From NCBI RefSeq assembly GCF_007753095.1, contig NZ_CP036348.1, positions 2,790,001 through 2,854,000 of the forward strand: a DNA stretch of 64,000 nucleotides, written 5' to 3'. Of this stretch, positions 56,189 through 64,000 are shown piece after piece (position 1 is the first letter of the stretch; each line of letters starts with the position of its first letter). This DNA comes from Rosistilla carotiformis (GTDB lineage: Bacteria > Planctomycetota > Planctomycetia > Pirellulales > Pirellulaceae). The notes beneath the pieces are model-generated. The model was not told where the DNA came from. It searched no databases and saw only the letters and a list, made by a program, of their open reading frames with translations. A program made the position numbers and the translations under genes.

Positions 56189-57244
56189 TTACGTCGGCTT
56201 GATTGCTGTCATTAGACCGCAGTGAACGCCGGTGGGACGAATCGGTTCGTAGCATTCCAATCCGGCGGTTTCCAGCCAGTCGCGATATTCCGCGGCACTA
56301 TAGGCGCGGCCTTCGGTGAATGAAAACAGCGATGCCGAATACAGCGCGATCGGCAATGGTCCGTCGAGAGCATCGTTCAAAAAGACATCATGGATCATCA
56401 ACCGTCCACCTGAAGGAAGCGCTTCGGCGCAGCGTTCGATCAGCGCTTGGCACTCGGGAAGATCCCAGTCGTGCAGGACGTTTGATAGCAAGATTGTGTC
56501 GGCATCGACGGGCAACGGATCGGCGAACATGTCGCCATCCATAAATTGGCAACGATTCGTTACACCGTAACGTTCCGACATTTCCTGGGCGACTCTGAGG
56601 ACTTCGGGGCGATCGAAAAGCGTCGCCTGCAGCGGGGGATGCTTTTGCAGCAGCGCGAACGCATAGATTCCGGTCCCGCCGCCGATATCCAGTAGATGCG
56701 TTGCGTCCGCCAAGCCGGCGACTTCCGCGAGCGCAGGGGCGACATTTTTTGCTCGTCCGGCGAGGGCCAAAGTGAAGTGCCTCGCGGTGTCGGTGGCTTC
56801 CATCGCCGATGCGATTCCATCGCGGTAGATGAATGCCGCGCCACCATCGCTGGCATCGGATCCCAGCGGCCGATTCGTTTTCAACAGCTGGACCATTTGC
56901 AGAACCGATGGACTTTGCGCGGCCAAGCCCAGGTAATCGCCGCAATCGAAATCGCTACCCGGCACCAGGTGCTCGCGGGCCAGTTCGGTTAACTGCAGTC
57001 GCCCGTCGATCTCTCGTAGCAATCCCATCGCCCGTAGGGCCGTGACCAACACGTGGGTAGGTCGAGGGGCCAGCGAAAGTCGCTGCGCCAGGTCGTCCAG
57101 GGAACAGGGAGTTCGATCAAGGCTTGCGAACAGGTCGAAATGTGCCACCGCTGCGGTCAACAGATCCGATCCTTGATTACCACGGAAGTGTTCGAAAATC
57201 GGCGTCGGGTCGGTTGCAGGGAAGCGGAGGGCGTTGTGGGGCAC
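56189..57244 (-). CDS. Class I SAM-dependent O-methyltransferase
   Basis: A 351-residue methyltransferase of the hydroxyneurosporene/acetylserotonin type. An N-terminal winged-helix dimerisation domain (residues 25-85, FDLFASLDRTPCSLDDLAQRL) precedes the Rossmann fold with LLDIGGGTGIYAFALL. The domain then shows MDGDMFADPLP, LLSNVLHDWD (catalytic His region) and GGRLMIHDVFL. Substrate is unknown; the family methylates small hydroxyls in pigment or secondary-metabolite pathways. Transcribed alone. Confidence 0.87.
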   Translation of the reverse strand: MPHNALRFPATDPTPIFEHFRGNQGSDLLTAAVAHFDLFASLDRTPCSLDDLAQRLSLAPRPTHVLVTALRAMGLLREIDGRLQLTELAREHLVPGSDFDCGDYLGLAAQSPSVLQMVQLLKTNRPLGSDASDGGAAFIYRDGIASAMEATDTARHFTLALAGRAKNVAPALAEVAGLADATHLLDIGGGTGIYAFALLQKHPPLQATLFDRPEVLRVAQEMSERYGVTNRCQFMDGDMFADPLPVDADTILLSNVLHDWDLPECQALIERCAEALPSGGRLMIHDVFLNDALDGPLPIALYSASLFSFTEGRAYSAAEYRDWLETAGLECYEPIRPTGVHCGLMTAIKPT

Positions 57245-57881
57245 CGTGGTGTTCCTGATTTGAGAATGGGATGTCGACGGAGCGATTCTGTGGTCGACAA
57301 CGCAGCCACAAACGGTCGGCTTGGGTAAGCCTGCTTAACATACCGCGTTTTGTAAACGCGTTCGCCCCTGGAGACGCTTGCTCGGGGCGACTCCGGCTCG
57401 AATTTAGGCAAATCCTTCTTCGAGCGTTGACGTTCGGGGCCGTTGGAGAACCGGAGGCTGTCGGTTTCACCGACACAATCTTTGCGGACTGGATGTTACA
57501 GCATTCGCTGGATTTTTAGTCGGTCGATTCTGCGGGCAGCATTCCCTATTCTGGATCGGCGCGAGTCTCGATTCGGGTGCAGCGAGGGCGGTGTGGTGGA
57601 AGGAAGCACTTCGGCTCAAACAGATTGCTGCCGACCGATCGGACTAAGCCTGCGGTTAAAAATCGACAATCGGCGGTATCCGAAGCGGTGCCGACGATGC
57701 GAAGCGAGACGCTTGCAACTATGATATGCGTTTGGTAAACACGCCCGCGACGTGTCCCAGTGATGGCGCGCGATGGGGCCCTGCCGCAAGCGTTCGCTGG
57801 TTGCTTGAGTCTTGACGTATCTGTGGTCGGCTCCGCACCTATCGCTGCAATCTTCCCACCACCTCCGAAACGGAATCGATC
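57245..57881. other. 637-base stretch without a recognisable gene
   Basis: The largest gene-free interval of the window, between the divergent methyltransferase and RraA-like genes. Short open frames exist but none has a ribosome-binding site plus plausible protein. Small palindromes occur at 57344-57360 (CGCGTTT TGT AAACGCG) and 57460-57474 (GTCGGT TTC ACCGAC). I cannot assign an RNA family. Confidence 0.55.
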
Positions 57882-58532
57882 ATGAAACGGACCTTTGCGC
57901 AATTGCGCGAGACCTTGTATAGCGCTGTTGTCGCCGACGCTTGCGACCAATTTGGACTGCGAAATCAAAGCATCCAACACGAACTGCCGCCGCAAACCAC
58001 CAACGGGGTGATGGTCGGTCGCTGCCGAACCAGCTCCTGGGAAGACATTTTCAGCGAAGATCCCTCGCCGTACGAGTTGGAACTGCAATTGGTGGACAGC
58101 TGCCAAGCCGATGACGTTGTGATCTCGGCCGCTGCCGGTTCGATGCGTTCGGGGATCTGGGGCGAGCTGTTGTCGACGGCTGCTTCGAACCGCGGCTGCG
58201 TCGGCGTGATCGTCGACGGTGCGGTTCGCGACGTCAAGAAAATGCGGGCGATGGAGTTTCCGGTCTTTGCTGCCGGGCGATCGGTTTACGACAGTTGCCA
58301 TCGGCAACGAGTGACCGCATTCGATGAGCCCGTGGAGATCGGCGGCGTGACGATTTGTAGCGGCGATTTTGTGATCGCCGATGAGGATGGGATCGTGATC
58401 GTTCCGGCGGCGCGCAGCGAAGAGATCCTGGCGGCAGCCTGGGAAAAAGTGAACGCCGAAAACGTCACTCGCGATGCAATTAAAGAAGGCATGGGAGCTG
58501 TCGACGCCTATCAGAAATACGGCGTCTTGTAG
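57882..58532 (+). CDS. RraA-family protein
   Basis: A 216-residue protein of the RraA/DlpA fold, a family that includes the RNase E inhibitor RraA and 4-hydroxy-4-methyl-2-oxoglutarate aldolases. It reads VVADACDQFGLRNQ, AAGSMRSGIWGELLSTAASNRGCVGVIVDGAVRDVKKM and GDFVIADEDGIVIVP, including the GxxxGE(L)...DG(A)xRD metal-pyruvate pattern of the aldolase branch. So aldolase activity is at least as likely as RNase regulation. Upstream of glyA on the same strand. Confidence 0.88.
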   Translation: MKRTFAQLRETLYSAVVADACDQFGLRNQSIQHELPPQTTNGVMVGRCRTSSWEDIFSEDPSPYELELQLVDSCQADDVVISAAAGSMRSGIWGELLSTAASNRGCVGVIVDGAVRDVKKMRAMEFPVFAAGRSVYDSCHRQRVTAFDEPVEIGGVTICSGDFVIADEDGIVIVPAARSEEILAAAWEKVNAENVTRDAIKEGMGAVDAYQKYGVL

Positions 58533-58689
58533 TTCATGGCCAGGGAACCGTTGCGACCGGGCATCCGGTGCGTGAGGTGGACGCGGGAACACCGCCGATT
58601 GTTCAGACGCGGATTGACGATTTGTTGCAATCAGCCGACAATTAGCGGTCAAACTTCTCGACTTCTAAACACGACCCCCACCCAATCGC

Positions 58690-59952
58690 ATGAATATCCT
58701 GGAACAACAAGACCCAGCAATTTGGCAAGCCATCGAGAACGAAGCCGAACGGCAACGCGATGGTTTGGAAATGATCGCCAGCGAGAACTATACCAGCCGC
58801 GCCGTAATGGAGGCGGCTGGCAGTGTTTTGACCAATAAATATGCCGAAGGCTATCCAGGCCGTCGCTATTACGGCGGTTGCGAATTTGCAGATGTCGTCG
58901 AACGCTTGGCGATCCAACGGGCGACCGATTTGTTTGGCGCCGAAGCGGCCAACGTGCAACCACACAGCGGTTCGCAAGCCAATACCGCAGTGTATCTGAC
59001 GGTTCTGGAACCGGGCGACAAGGTGCTGGGCTTGGACCTGGCGCAAGGTGGTCACCTGACGCACGGCATGAAATTGAACATCAGCGGCAAGTTGTACGAT
59101 TTCCACAGCTACGGCGTCGACCGCGAACACCATCGCTTGGACTTCGACCAGATCGCCAAGCTGGCTCGCGAATTGAAGCCGAAGATGATCGTCGCCGGTG
59201 CAAGCGCCTACCCTCGCGAAATTCCGCACGACAAGTTTGCCGAGATCGCAAACGAAGTCGGTGCCAAGTTGATGGTCGACATGGCGCACTACGCCGGTTT
59301 GGTCGCTGCCAAGATCCACAACAATCCGGTTCCGGTAGCGGATTACGTCACCACCACCACGCACAAGACACTGCGTGGTCCGCGAAGCGGATTGATCCTC
59401 TGCAAACAGGACGATCTCAAAGACATCAACCGTAGCGTCTTCCCTGGCATCCAAGGGGGCCCGTTGATGCACATCGTCGCCGCCAAGGCGGTCTGTTTCG
59501 CAGAAGCCGCCTCGCCAGATTTCCGAGCCTACGGCCAACAAGTCGTCGACAATGCTAAAGTCTTGGCCGAAACATTGATCGCCGGCGGGCTGACGCTGGT
59601 CAGCGGTGGCACCGACAACCATCTGTGCCTGGTCGACGTGACCGCTTTTGGAATCGGTGGCAAGCTGGCCGAAGCCGCTTTGGAGAAATGTGGAATCACC
59701 GTTAACATGAACATGATTCCGTTCGACACGCGGAAGCCGATGGATCCATCGGGTATTCGCATCGGCACTCCGGCGCTGACCACGCGTGGGATGAAGGTCG
59801 AACAGATGCGGACGATCGGCAACTGGATCATCCAGGCGCTCAAGTCGCACGACGACGAAACGGCGTTGGCATCGATTCGTGGCCAGGTGAGCGAGTTGTG
59901 CCAGGGCTTTCCCGTGCCAGCCGATGCAACCGCCCCGTCGGCCACCGCTTAG
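58690..59952 (+). CDS. glyA: Serine hydroxymethyltransferase
   Basis: Interconverts serine and glycine and feeds one-carbon units to folate. The 420-residue PLP enzyme has [31 protein letters not shown]-type early blocks and the PLP lysine 226 in [25 protein letters not shown] and the C-terminal [10 protein letters not shown] complete the fold. Length is standard. No glycine or folate riboswitch is visible upstream. Confidence 0.97.
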   Translation: MNILEQQDPAIWQAIENEAERQRDGLEMIASENYTSRAVMEAAGSVLTNKYAEGYPGRRYYGGCEFADVVERLAIQRATDLFGAEAANVQPHSGSQANTAVYLTVLEPGDKVLGLDLAQGGHLTHGMKLNISGKLYDFHSYGVDREHHRLDFDQIAKLARELKPKMIVAGASAYPREIPHDKFAEIANEVGAKLMVDMAHYAGLVAAKIHNNPVPVADYVTTTTHKTLRGPRSGLILCKQDDLKDINRSVFPGIQGGPLMHIVAAKAVCFAEAASPDFRAYGQQVVDNAKVLAETLIAGGLTLVSGGTDNHLCLVDVTAFGIGGKLAEAALEKCGITVNMNMIPFDTRKPMDPSGIRIGTPALTTRGMKVEQMRTIGNWIIQALKSHDDETALASIRGQVSELCQGFPVPADATAPSATA

Positions 59953-59974
59953 TAAGTGTTTTGATTCCGCGTCG

Positions 59975-59992
59975 GCCGACGTTTCGGTCGGC
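59975..59992 (+). terminator. Hairpin after glyA
   Basis: GCCGAC (59975-59980) pairs with GTCGGC (59987-59992) over a six-base loop, 23 bases after the glyA stop. No T run follows, so termination is uncertain. Confidence 0.35.
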
Positions 59993-60033
59993 GCATCCCC
60001 GGTCAGTCAGCCCAAATTTAACGAGTTAACATC

Positions 60034-60480
60034 ATGCCTGCGGATCGGATCCTAATCGCCGATGATAACGAAGCCAACCGCGAACTGTTGGATGCCTATC
60101 TGGCAAATGTCGATTGCGAGATCGAACACGCCGTCGACGGTGCCGATTGCATGGCCAAGGTCGCCTCGTTCGTTCCCGACTTGATTCTGTTGGACGTGAT
60201 GATGCCCAAGTTGAGCGGGTTTGAGGTCTGTAAAAAGATCAAACAAGATCCCGCAACGCAACAGATCATCGTGCTGATGGTCACCGCTTTGAACGAGCTG
60301 GGCGATATCGAACGGGCTGTCGAATCGGGGACCGACGACTTCCTGACCAAACCGGTCAACAAGTTTCAGCTGCTCAAACGCGTTGAAAACATGCTGAAGT
60401 TGAAAGGAACACGCGACGAACTGGAACGCTTGCGGGCCTACATTCGCGAGATGGAAGAGCAGTCCGAACCGCACGGCTAA
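60034..60480 (+). CDS. Single-domain response regulator
   Basis: A 148-residue CheY-like receiver without output domain. Acidic pocket Asp10/Asp11, phospho-acceptor Asp54 (LLDVMMPK), Thr84 and Lys106 (TKPVN) are all in place. A ~25-residue tail (GTRDELERLRAYIREMEEQ) looks like a coiled-coil helix that could dimerise or dock it. No histidine kinase is nearby. It lies 81 bases downstream of glyA. Confidence 0.93.
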   Translation: MPADRILIADDNEANRELLDAYLANVDCEIEHAVDGADCMAKVASFVPDLILLDVMMPKLSGFEVCKKIKQDPATQQIIVLMVTALNELGDIERAVESGTDDFLTKPVNKFQLLKRVENMLKLKGTRDELERLRAYIREMEEQSEPHG

Positions 60481-60507
60481 TCGGCCGTTGACGGGATCCC
60501 CGGTCGG

Positions 60508-61179
60508 CTAACGCGCCCAACCGTGCGTGGCCATTCGCTGCACGATCTGTGATCGCAGCGGTTCGTTGGCATGCGGCAGGGCCAGGCGATAATTGGCCCG
60601 TGCCATCTTCAGGTTGCCCTGCACTTCCGCCCGCTGGGCACGCTCCCAGTAGAGATCTGCTTTCTCATTGCGGACCTCGCCTTTCCGTTGGGCTATGGAT
60701 TCGAGTGTCGCCTGCTGTCGCTGTCGTCCCGCTTGTCGGATGCCTTCGTTAGGGGGCGTAAAGCTGCCGACCGATGGTGTCAGGCTGGTTACAAACGGGC
60801 GTTGGCTGCCGGAAAAGATGCTACCCGGATAACCGTTGAGCGTCGTGAGCGAAGGAGAGGTGGTGCTCATCGAGCGGTTGCTGCCTTGGGACCACTGGAA
60901 GCCAAGGCTTCCCGAGACGTTGCCGCTGCGGCCGGCAAAGCCGCCCGAGAGTCCTGCGTTAGGATTGCCGCCGCCAAACGCGGGGACTCCCACGCCATTG
61001 GGAACGTTCGCAAACCAGCCAGGGCCGCGAAGGGCCCAAGCGATACCAAGACGTTCGTTGTAGCTTTCGCCGATCGCTTGCTGCGGCGTCGCGGCATGGA
61101 TCAACTGGGCCCGCGCCGCGGGGGAACCGAAAGGGATCAAGGCAACGAAAGCGATCAAGCGCCAGGATCCATTGGTCAT
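60508..61179 (-). CDS. Small secreted protein of unknown function
   Basis: A 223-residue exported protein (signal peptide to ARAQ, ~24). A Gly/Asn/Ser-rich middle (GGGNPNAGLSGGFAGRSGNVSGS) is followed by a basic helical C-terminal third (QRKGEVRNEKADLYWERAQRAEVQGNLKMARANYRLAL) resembling a single TPR-like helix pair. GGGAG stands 8 bases upstream of ATG 61179, fixing the start. I do not recognise the family. Ends 27 bases from the response regulator. Confidence 0.68.
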   Translation of the reverse strand: MTNGSWRLIAFVALIPFGSPAARAQLIHAATPQQAIGESYNERLGIAWALRGPGWFANVPNGVGVPAFGGGNPNAGLSGGFAGRSGNVSGSLGFQWSQGSNRSMSTTSPSLTTLNGYPGSIFSGSQRPFVTSLTPSVGSFTPPNEGIRQAGRQRQQATLESIAQRKGEVRNEKADLYWERAQRAEVQGNLKMARANYRLALPHANEPLRSQIVQRMATHGWAR

Positions 61180-61229
61180 CGGTCGGCTCCCTAATTGCGG
61201 TTGGGGGCTATGTCGGATCAATCGCCGTA

Positions 61230-62726
61230 CTATTTATTCTCCAGCATCCAATCGCGTCGTTGGCGGCTGCTGGGGATTCCCATTTTCTTGCGATACTTGG
61301 TGACGGTTCGACGCGCGACGGTCATGCCGTGTTTCTTCAGTTCTTTGACGATATCTTCGTCGCTCAACGGTTTGCTCTTATCTTCGTTGTCGATCACTTC
61401 TTGCAGCTTGATGCGGATCGTATCCCAAGCGACATCATCGCCGTCTTCGGTTTGCGTGCCACCGACGAAGAAGCGCTTCAGCGGAAGGATGCCGCGCGCG
61501 GTCTGGATCCATTTATCGTCGACCGCTCGGCTGACCGTGGTTACGTGCACGCCAACACGATCGGCGATCTGTTGCATCTTCAGCGGTTCGATCGCTTCGG
61601 GACCGAGGTCGAGGAAGGCTTTCTGGTGATCGACGATCGCTTGAGAAACCTTGGTCAGCGTGCTGCGCCGCTGCTCGATCGAATCGATCAACCATTGGGC
61701 GCCGTTGATTTTTTGTTTGATGTACTCGCGTTCCTCGGCTGTCGCCGAAGGATCTTGGAGTCGTTGGCGGTAGTATTCGCTGATGAATAGCGTCGGAACG
61801 CGATCGTCATCCAGGCGAACTTTGTACAGTCCGTCCTCGTCTTGTTCGACGATTACGTCGGGAGTCACCGTGGGGACGTAGGTTTCCATGAACGCTGCCC
61901 CGGGCTTGGGGTTGAGCGAATGGAGTTCGTCTTTGACCTTTTGGATTTTGTCCAGCGAGTAGCCGGTTTTACGCTGAATCGCCGGCAGCCGGTTGCCGGC
62001 GATATCTTCCAGGTGACCGGTGATCAGCGTCTTCATTTCCTCGTAGTACGGGAGGTCGGAGGAGAGTTGCAGGAGCAAGCATTCCGAGAGGTCGCGGGCA
62101 GCGACTCCCGTTGGTTCCAGCGACTGGACCACCTCCAACGCACGCTTCGCCAATTCCAGATCTTCGGGCGTGTGGTTCGATGGCAGTAAATCACTCAGCG
62201 GAGTCCGCAAGTAGCCGCCGTCGCGGGCGTCCAGCGTGCTGATGATCCGCTCGGCCATCAATTCCACATCGGTATCGATATCCAGTTCGGCCAGTTGGTG
62301 CAGCAGGAAATCGTTCAGCGATTCGGGGTGGGCCTCCGCATTGGCCATCAGGTCGTGCCGCCGGTCGCCATCCTCCTGCATCTGGTTCGACGATTTTCGA
62401 AACGGCTCGTCAAACGTATTCGGCAGCTCGTTTTTCATGTTCAACAAGCGTTCGAAATCGTCTTGGTTGTCATGGTCGTTGTCGACAACCAGCTCCCGCT
62501 CCGATTCGCTGGGTGCGTCGGGGTTTTCGTACGAATCCTCGGGATCATCGGGCAGCTGGGGATCGTCGTCCTGGATTTCCAGCAAGGGATTTTCGTTCAT
62601 CTCCTGCTCGACACGCTCCTGCAGCGCGAGCAACGGCAGCTGCAAGATCTCCATCGACTGGATCATCCGCGGTGCCAGCTTTTGAACTTGTTGTTGACGC
62701 TGTTCAAAGCCCATTGAGATACGCAT
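61230..62726 (-). CDS. rpoN: RNA polymerase sigma-54 factor
   Basis: Alternative sigma factor needing an enhancer-binding ATPase. The 498-residue protein has region I (QQQVQKLAPRMIQSMEILQLPLLALQERV), an acidic region II (~50-110, very rich in Asp/Glu), the core-binding domain and the C-terminal RpoN box ARRTVTKYRKKMGIPSS. All are canonical. No enhancer-binding regulator lies in the window. Start ATG 62726 or 62714 (four codons later); both lack a clear ribosome-binding site. Downstream of recR by 152 bases. Confidence 0.96.
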   Translation of the reverse strand: MRISMGFEQRQQQVQKLAPRMIQSMEILQLPLLALQERVEQEMNENPLLEIQDDDPQLPDDPEDSYENPDAPSESERELVVDNDHDNQDDFERLLNMKNELPNTFDEPFRKSSNQMQEDGDRRHDLMANAEAHPESLNDFLLHQLAELDIDTDVELMAERIISTLDARDGGYLRTPLSDLLPSNHTPEDLELAKRALEVVQSLEPTGVAARDLSECLLLQLSSDLPYYEEMKTLITGHLEDIAGNRLPAIQRKTGYSLDKIQKVKDELHSLNPKPGAAFMETYVPTVTPDVIVEQDEDGLYKVRLDDDRVPTLFISEYYRQRLQDPSATAEEREYIKQKINGAQWLIDSIEQRRSTLTKVSQAIVDHQKAFLDLGPEAIEPLKMQQIADRVGVHVTTVSRAVDDKWIQTARGILPLKRFFVGGTQTEDGDDVAWDTIRIKLQEVIDNEDKSKPLSDEDIVKELKKHGMTVARRTVTKYRKKMGIPSSRQRRDWMLENK

Positions 62727-62878
62727 CGGATTAATCTTATTTAAAGTTGACGGCCAGCACGCGAACGTGGGCGGCAGGGTTTAACGGGTTATTCGAAAAT
62801 TCCGTTCGCGTCGGCCGAAGCACGACCCGAATCTAACTTCTATTCTGGCATAAAACATCGACAGCCGCGCGGTCAATG

Positions 62879-63478
62879 TCACAGCTTTTGCCGACCATTT
62901 AAGGCATCAGCAAGGATTTCTTTGTTCGTGAATTCTAGCACGCTGCCGGCAGTGATCCCCCGCGCTAATCGCGTTATTTCCACCGGATATTCCTGCAATA
63001 GGTTCGAGATGTACAGGCTTGTTCCATCTCCTTCGACGGTTGGATTGGTCGCCATGATCACCTCGGTGAACGCCCCCAATCGAACGCGATCGACCAGCGG
63101 GTCAATCGTCAATTGGTCGGGGCCGATGCCGTCCAGCGGCGCGATGCGACCTAGCAGCACGTGATACAAACCTTGGAACATTCCGGATTGTTCCAAGGAG
63201 ATCAGGTCGCGCGGTTGTTCGACGATGCACAGCCGCGTCGAATCGCGGCGGGGGTCGGAACAAATCAGGCAACGAGGACCTTCGGAAAGATTAAAGCACT
63301 GCTCGCAGTAGCGAACGTTTTCGCGAACCGAACGAATCGAATCGGCCAGCGCCAACGCTTCGGTTTTCGGAACGCGGAGCAGATGGTAGGCAAGTCGTTC
63401 GGCACTCTTGCGGCCAATCCCAGGCAGCCGACCCAAATGGTCGATCATGTCCGCGACGGAATGAGTCAGTTCGGCCAT
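62879..63478 (-). CDS. recR: Recombination mediator RecR
   Basis: Acts with RecF/RecO to load RecA on gapped DNA. The 199-residue protein has the helix-hairpin-helix ([20 protein letters not shown]), four zinc cysteines (CEQC, CLIC), and a Toprim domain ([17 protein letters not shown]). It ends in the C-terminal Walker-like [11 protein letters not shown] 63478 lies two bases from the ybaB stop and follows GGAG 9 bases upstream, so recR and ybaB are co-translated as usual. Confidence 0.97.
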   Translation of the reverse strand: MAELTHSVADMIDHLGRLPGIGRKSAERLAYHLLRVPKTEALALADSIRSVRENVRYCEQCFNLSEGPRCLICSDPRRDSTRLCIVEQPRDLISLEQSGMFQGLYHVLLGRIAPLDGIGPDQLTIDPLVDRVRLGAFTEVIMATNPTVEGDGTSLYISNLLQEYPVEITRLARGITAGSVLEFTNKEILADALNGRQKL

Positions 63479-63479
63479 T

Positions 63480-63845
63480 TTAGCTGGCTCCGCCACCGCC
63501 GCCGGTGAACTTTGACAGGGCCGCTTCCATGCCGGGTAGGTTGATCCCGCCAGTGAGTCCCTGCATCGATTCGGCTTGCAATTGTTTCGCCTTGCTGTTG
63601 GCTTCGTTGATCGCTGCGGGCAACAAGTCTTCGATCAGTTCGCGATCGGATTGATCAAACAGTTGTTGTTCGATCCGGACGGCTGTGACCTCTCCGGTTC
63701 CGTTCATCTCGACCGTTACCATCCCGCCGCCAGCCGATCCGCTGACATGCTGCGATTGCAGTTGGCGATTGAGTTCTTCCATTTTGGCTGGCAATTTCTG
63801 TGCCTGCTGCATCAACGATGCGATGTCTGACAGTCCTTTGAACAT
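63480..63845 (-). CDS. ybaB: YbaB/EbfC nucleoid-associated protein
   Basis: A 121-residue DNA-binding protein of the YbaB/EbfC family: [70 protein letters not shown]. It forms dimers that coat DNA. The C-terminal tail is Gly-rich ([17 protein letters not shown]). Start at ATG 63845. Position before recR is conserved; dnaX would be expected upstream, outside the window. Confidence 0.92.
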   Translation of the reverse strand: MFKGLSDIASLMQQAQKLPAKMEELNRQLQSQHVSGSAGGGMVTVEMNGTGEVTAVRIEQQLFDQSDRELIEDLLPAAINEANSKAKQLQAESMQGLTGGINLPGMEAALSKFTGGGGGAS

Positions 63846-64000
63846 AGTTCGGTTTGCCCGTGAATGTTGTTGCAATTAAAAGCGTTGGGGCCGTTTTCGT
63901 GCTGAAGGGACGCCCCGTCGGTCGTTACTTTTCGCGCGTGATCTCCCTGCCGCTTTCCGTCGCAAAGCTGCTATTGGCTTGCTGGCAAAGTATGCAAAGG
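63846..64000. other. Upstream of ybaB to the window edge
   Basis: 155 bases with no assignable gene. If the usual dnaX-ybaB-recR order holds, dnaX lies beyond the edge. Confidence 0.3.

Noticed and set aside
57546-58652. A 368-codon minus-strand frame over the RraA-like gene and the gap
   Set aside because: RraA motifs are clear on the plus strand; the frame only looks long because of GC-rich codon bias.
58533-58689. Glycine or folate riboswitch upstream of glyA
   Set aside because: The region is GC-rich and lacks the conserved cores of either class.

Overview
The window looks like a piece of a Planctomycetota chromosome, most likely from the Pirellulales (Rhodopirellula/Rosistilla-like). 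That is an inference from gene style rather than from a marker gene: moderately high GC, many large secreted proteins of unknown function, a DUF6798 membrane protein, a membrane-anchored squalene-cyclase-fold protein, an EF-hand secreted protein, double zinc-ribbon miniproteins, a secreted beta-helix protein and sigma-54 all sit among ordinary housekeeping genes. I see no rRNA, tRNA, CRISPR array, transposase or phage gene.

Layout. 1-7.8 kb: MscS channel, trifunctional Ada DNA-repair regulator, secreted beta-helix protein, and the NAD-salvage pair pncB-pncA (4-base overlap). 8.1-13.3 kb: a di-haem cytochrome lipoprotein, a large unknown secreted protein, a four-helix membrane protein and a double zinc ribbon. 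13.6-18.5 kb: a ceramidase-like hydrolase closely followed by a TIM-barrel-like protein, then coproheme decarboxylase (hemQ) and AMP nucleosidase. 18.6-27.1 kb: EF-hand protein, squalene-cyclase-repeat membrane protein, a small secreted HELDH protein, a TsdA-like di-haem cytochrome overlapping a DUF3124 gene, a DAC-like (DACNV) putative sensor and a glycerate 2-kinase. 27.1-31.4 kb: a SulP-STAS-carbonic anhydrase fusion flanked by short repeats, and a leucine-rich-repeat lipoprotein. 31.4-36 kb: a minus-strand run glgC - acyl-adenylate ligase - DUF6798 membrane protein with 12-13 base gaps. 36-47 kb: tex, a beta-hydroxyacid dehydrogenase, an STN-like secreted protein, a dehalogenase-fold hydrolase, RNase D, a D-amino-acid-dehydrogenase-like flavoprotein, a GNAT, an SDR and an unknown protein. 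47-55 kb is largely core: metK, aroF, tpiA, secG, yicC-gmk-rpoZ with a strong terminator. 55-64 kb: a proline-rich secreted protein, a methyltransferase, a 637-base gene-free stretch, an RraA-like protein, glyA, a single-domain response regulator, a small secreted protein, then ybaB-recR-rpoN.

The genes cover NAD salvage, one-carbon/SAM supply (glyA, metK), aromatic amino acid entry (aroF), glycolysis (tpiA), glycogen precursor synthesis (glgC), haem completion (hemQ), protein export (secG), recombination repair (recR, ada) and transcription (rpoZ, rpoN, tex). The less understood parts are the DACNV protein, the TsdA-like/DUF3124 pair, the SulP-CA fusion with flanking repeats, the SecG with a long charged tail, and several perfect palindromes. 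I found no obvious multi-gene defence or secretion island. Start sites were moved from the longest open frame wherever a ribosome-binding site or domain boundary supported a different codon.
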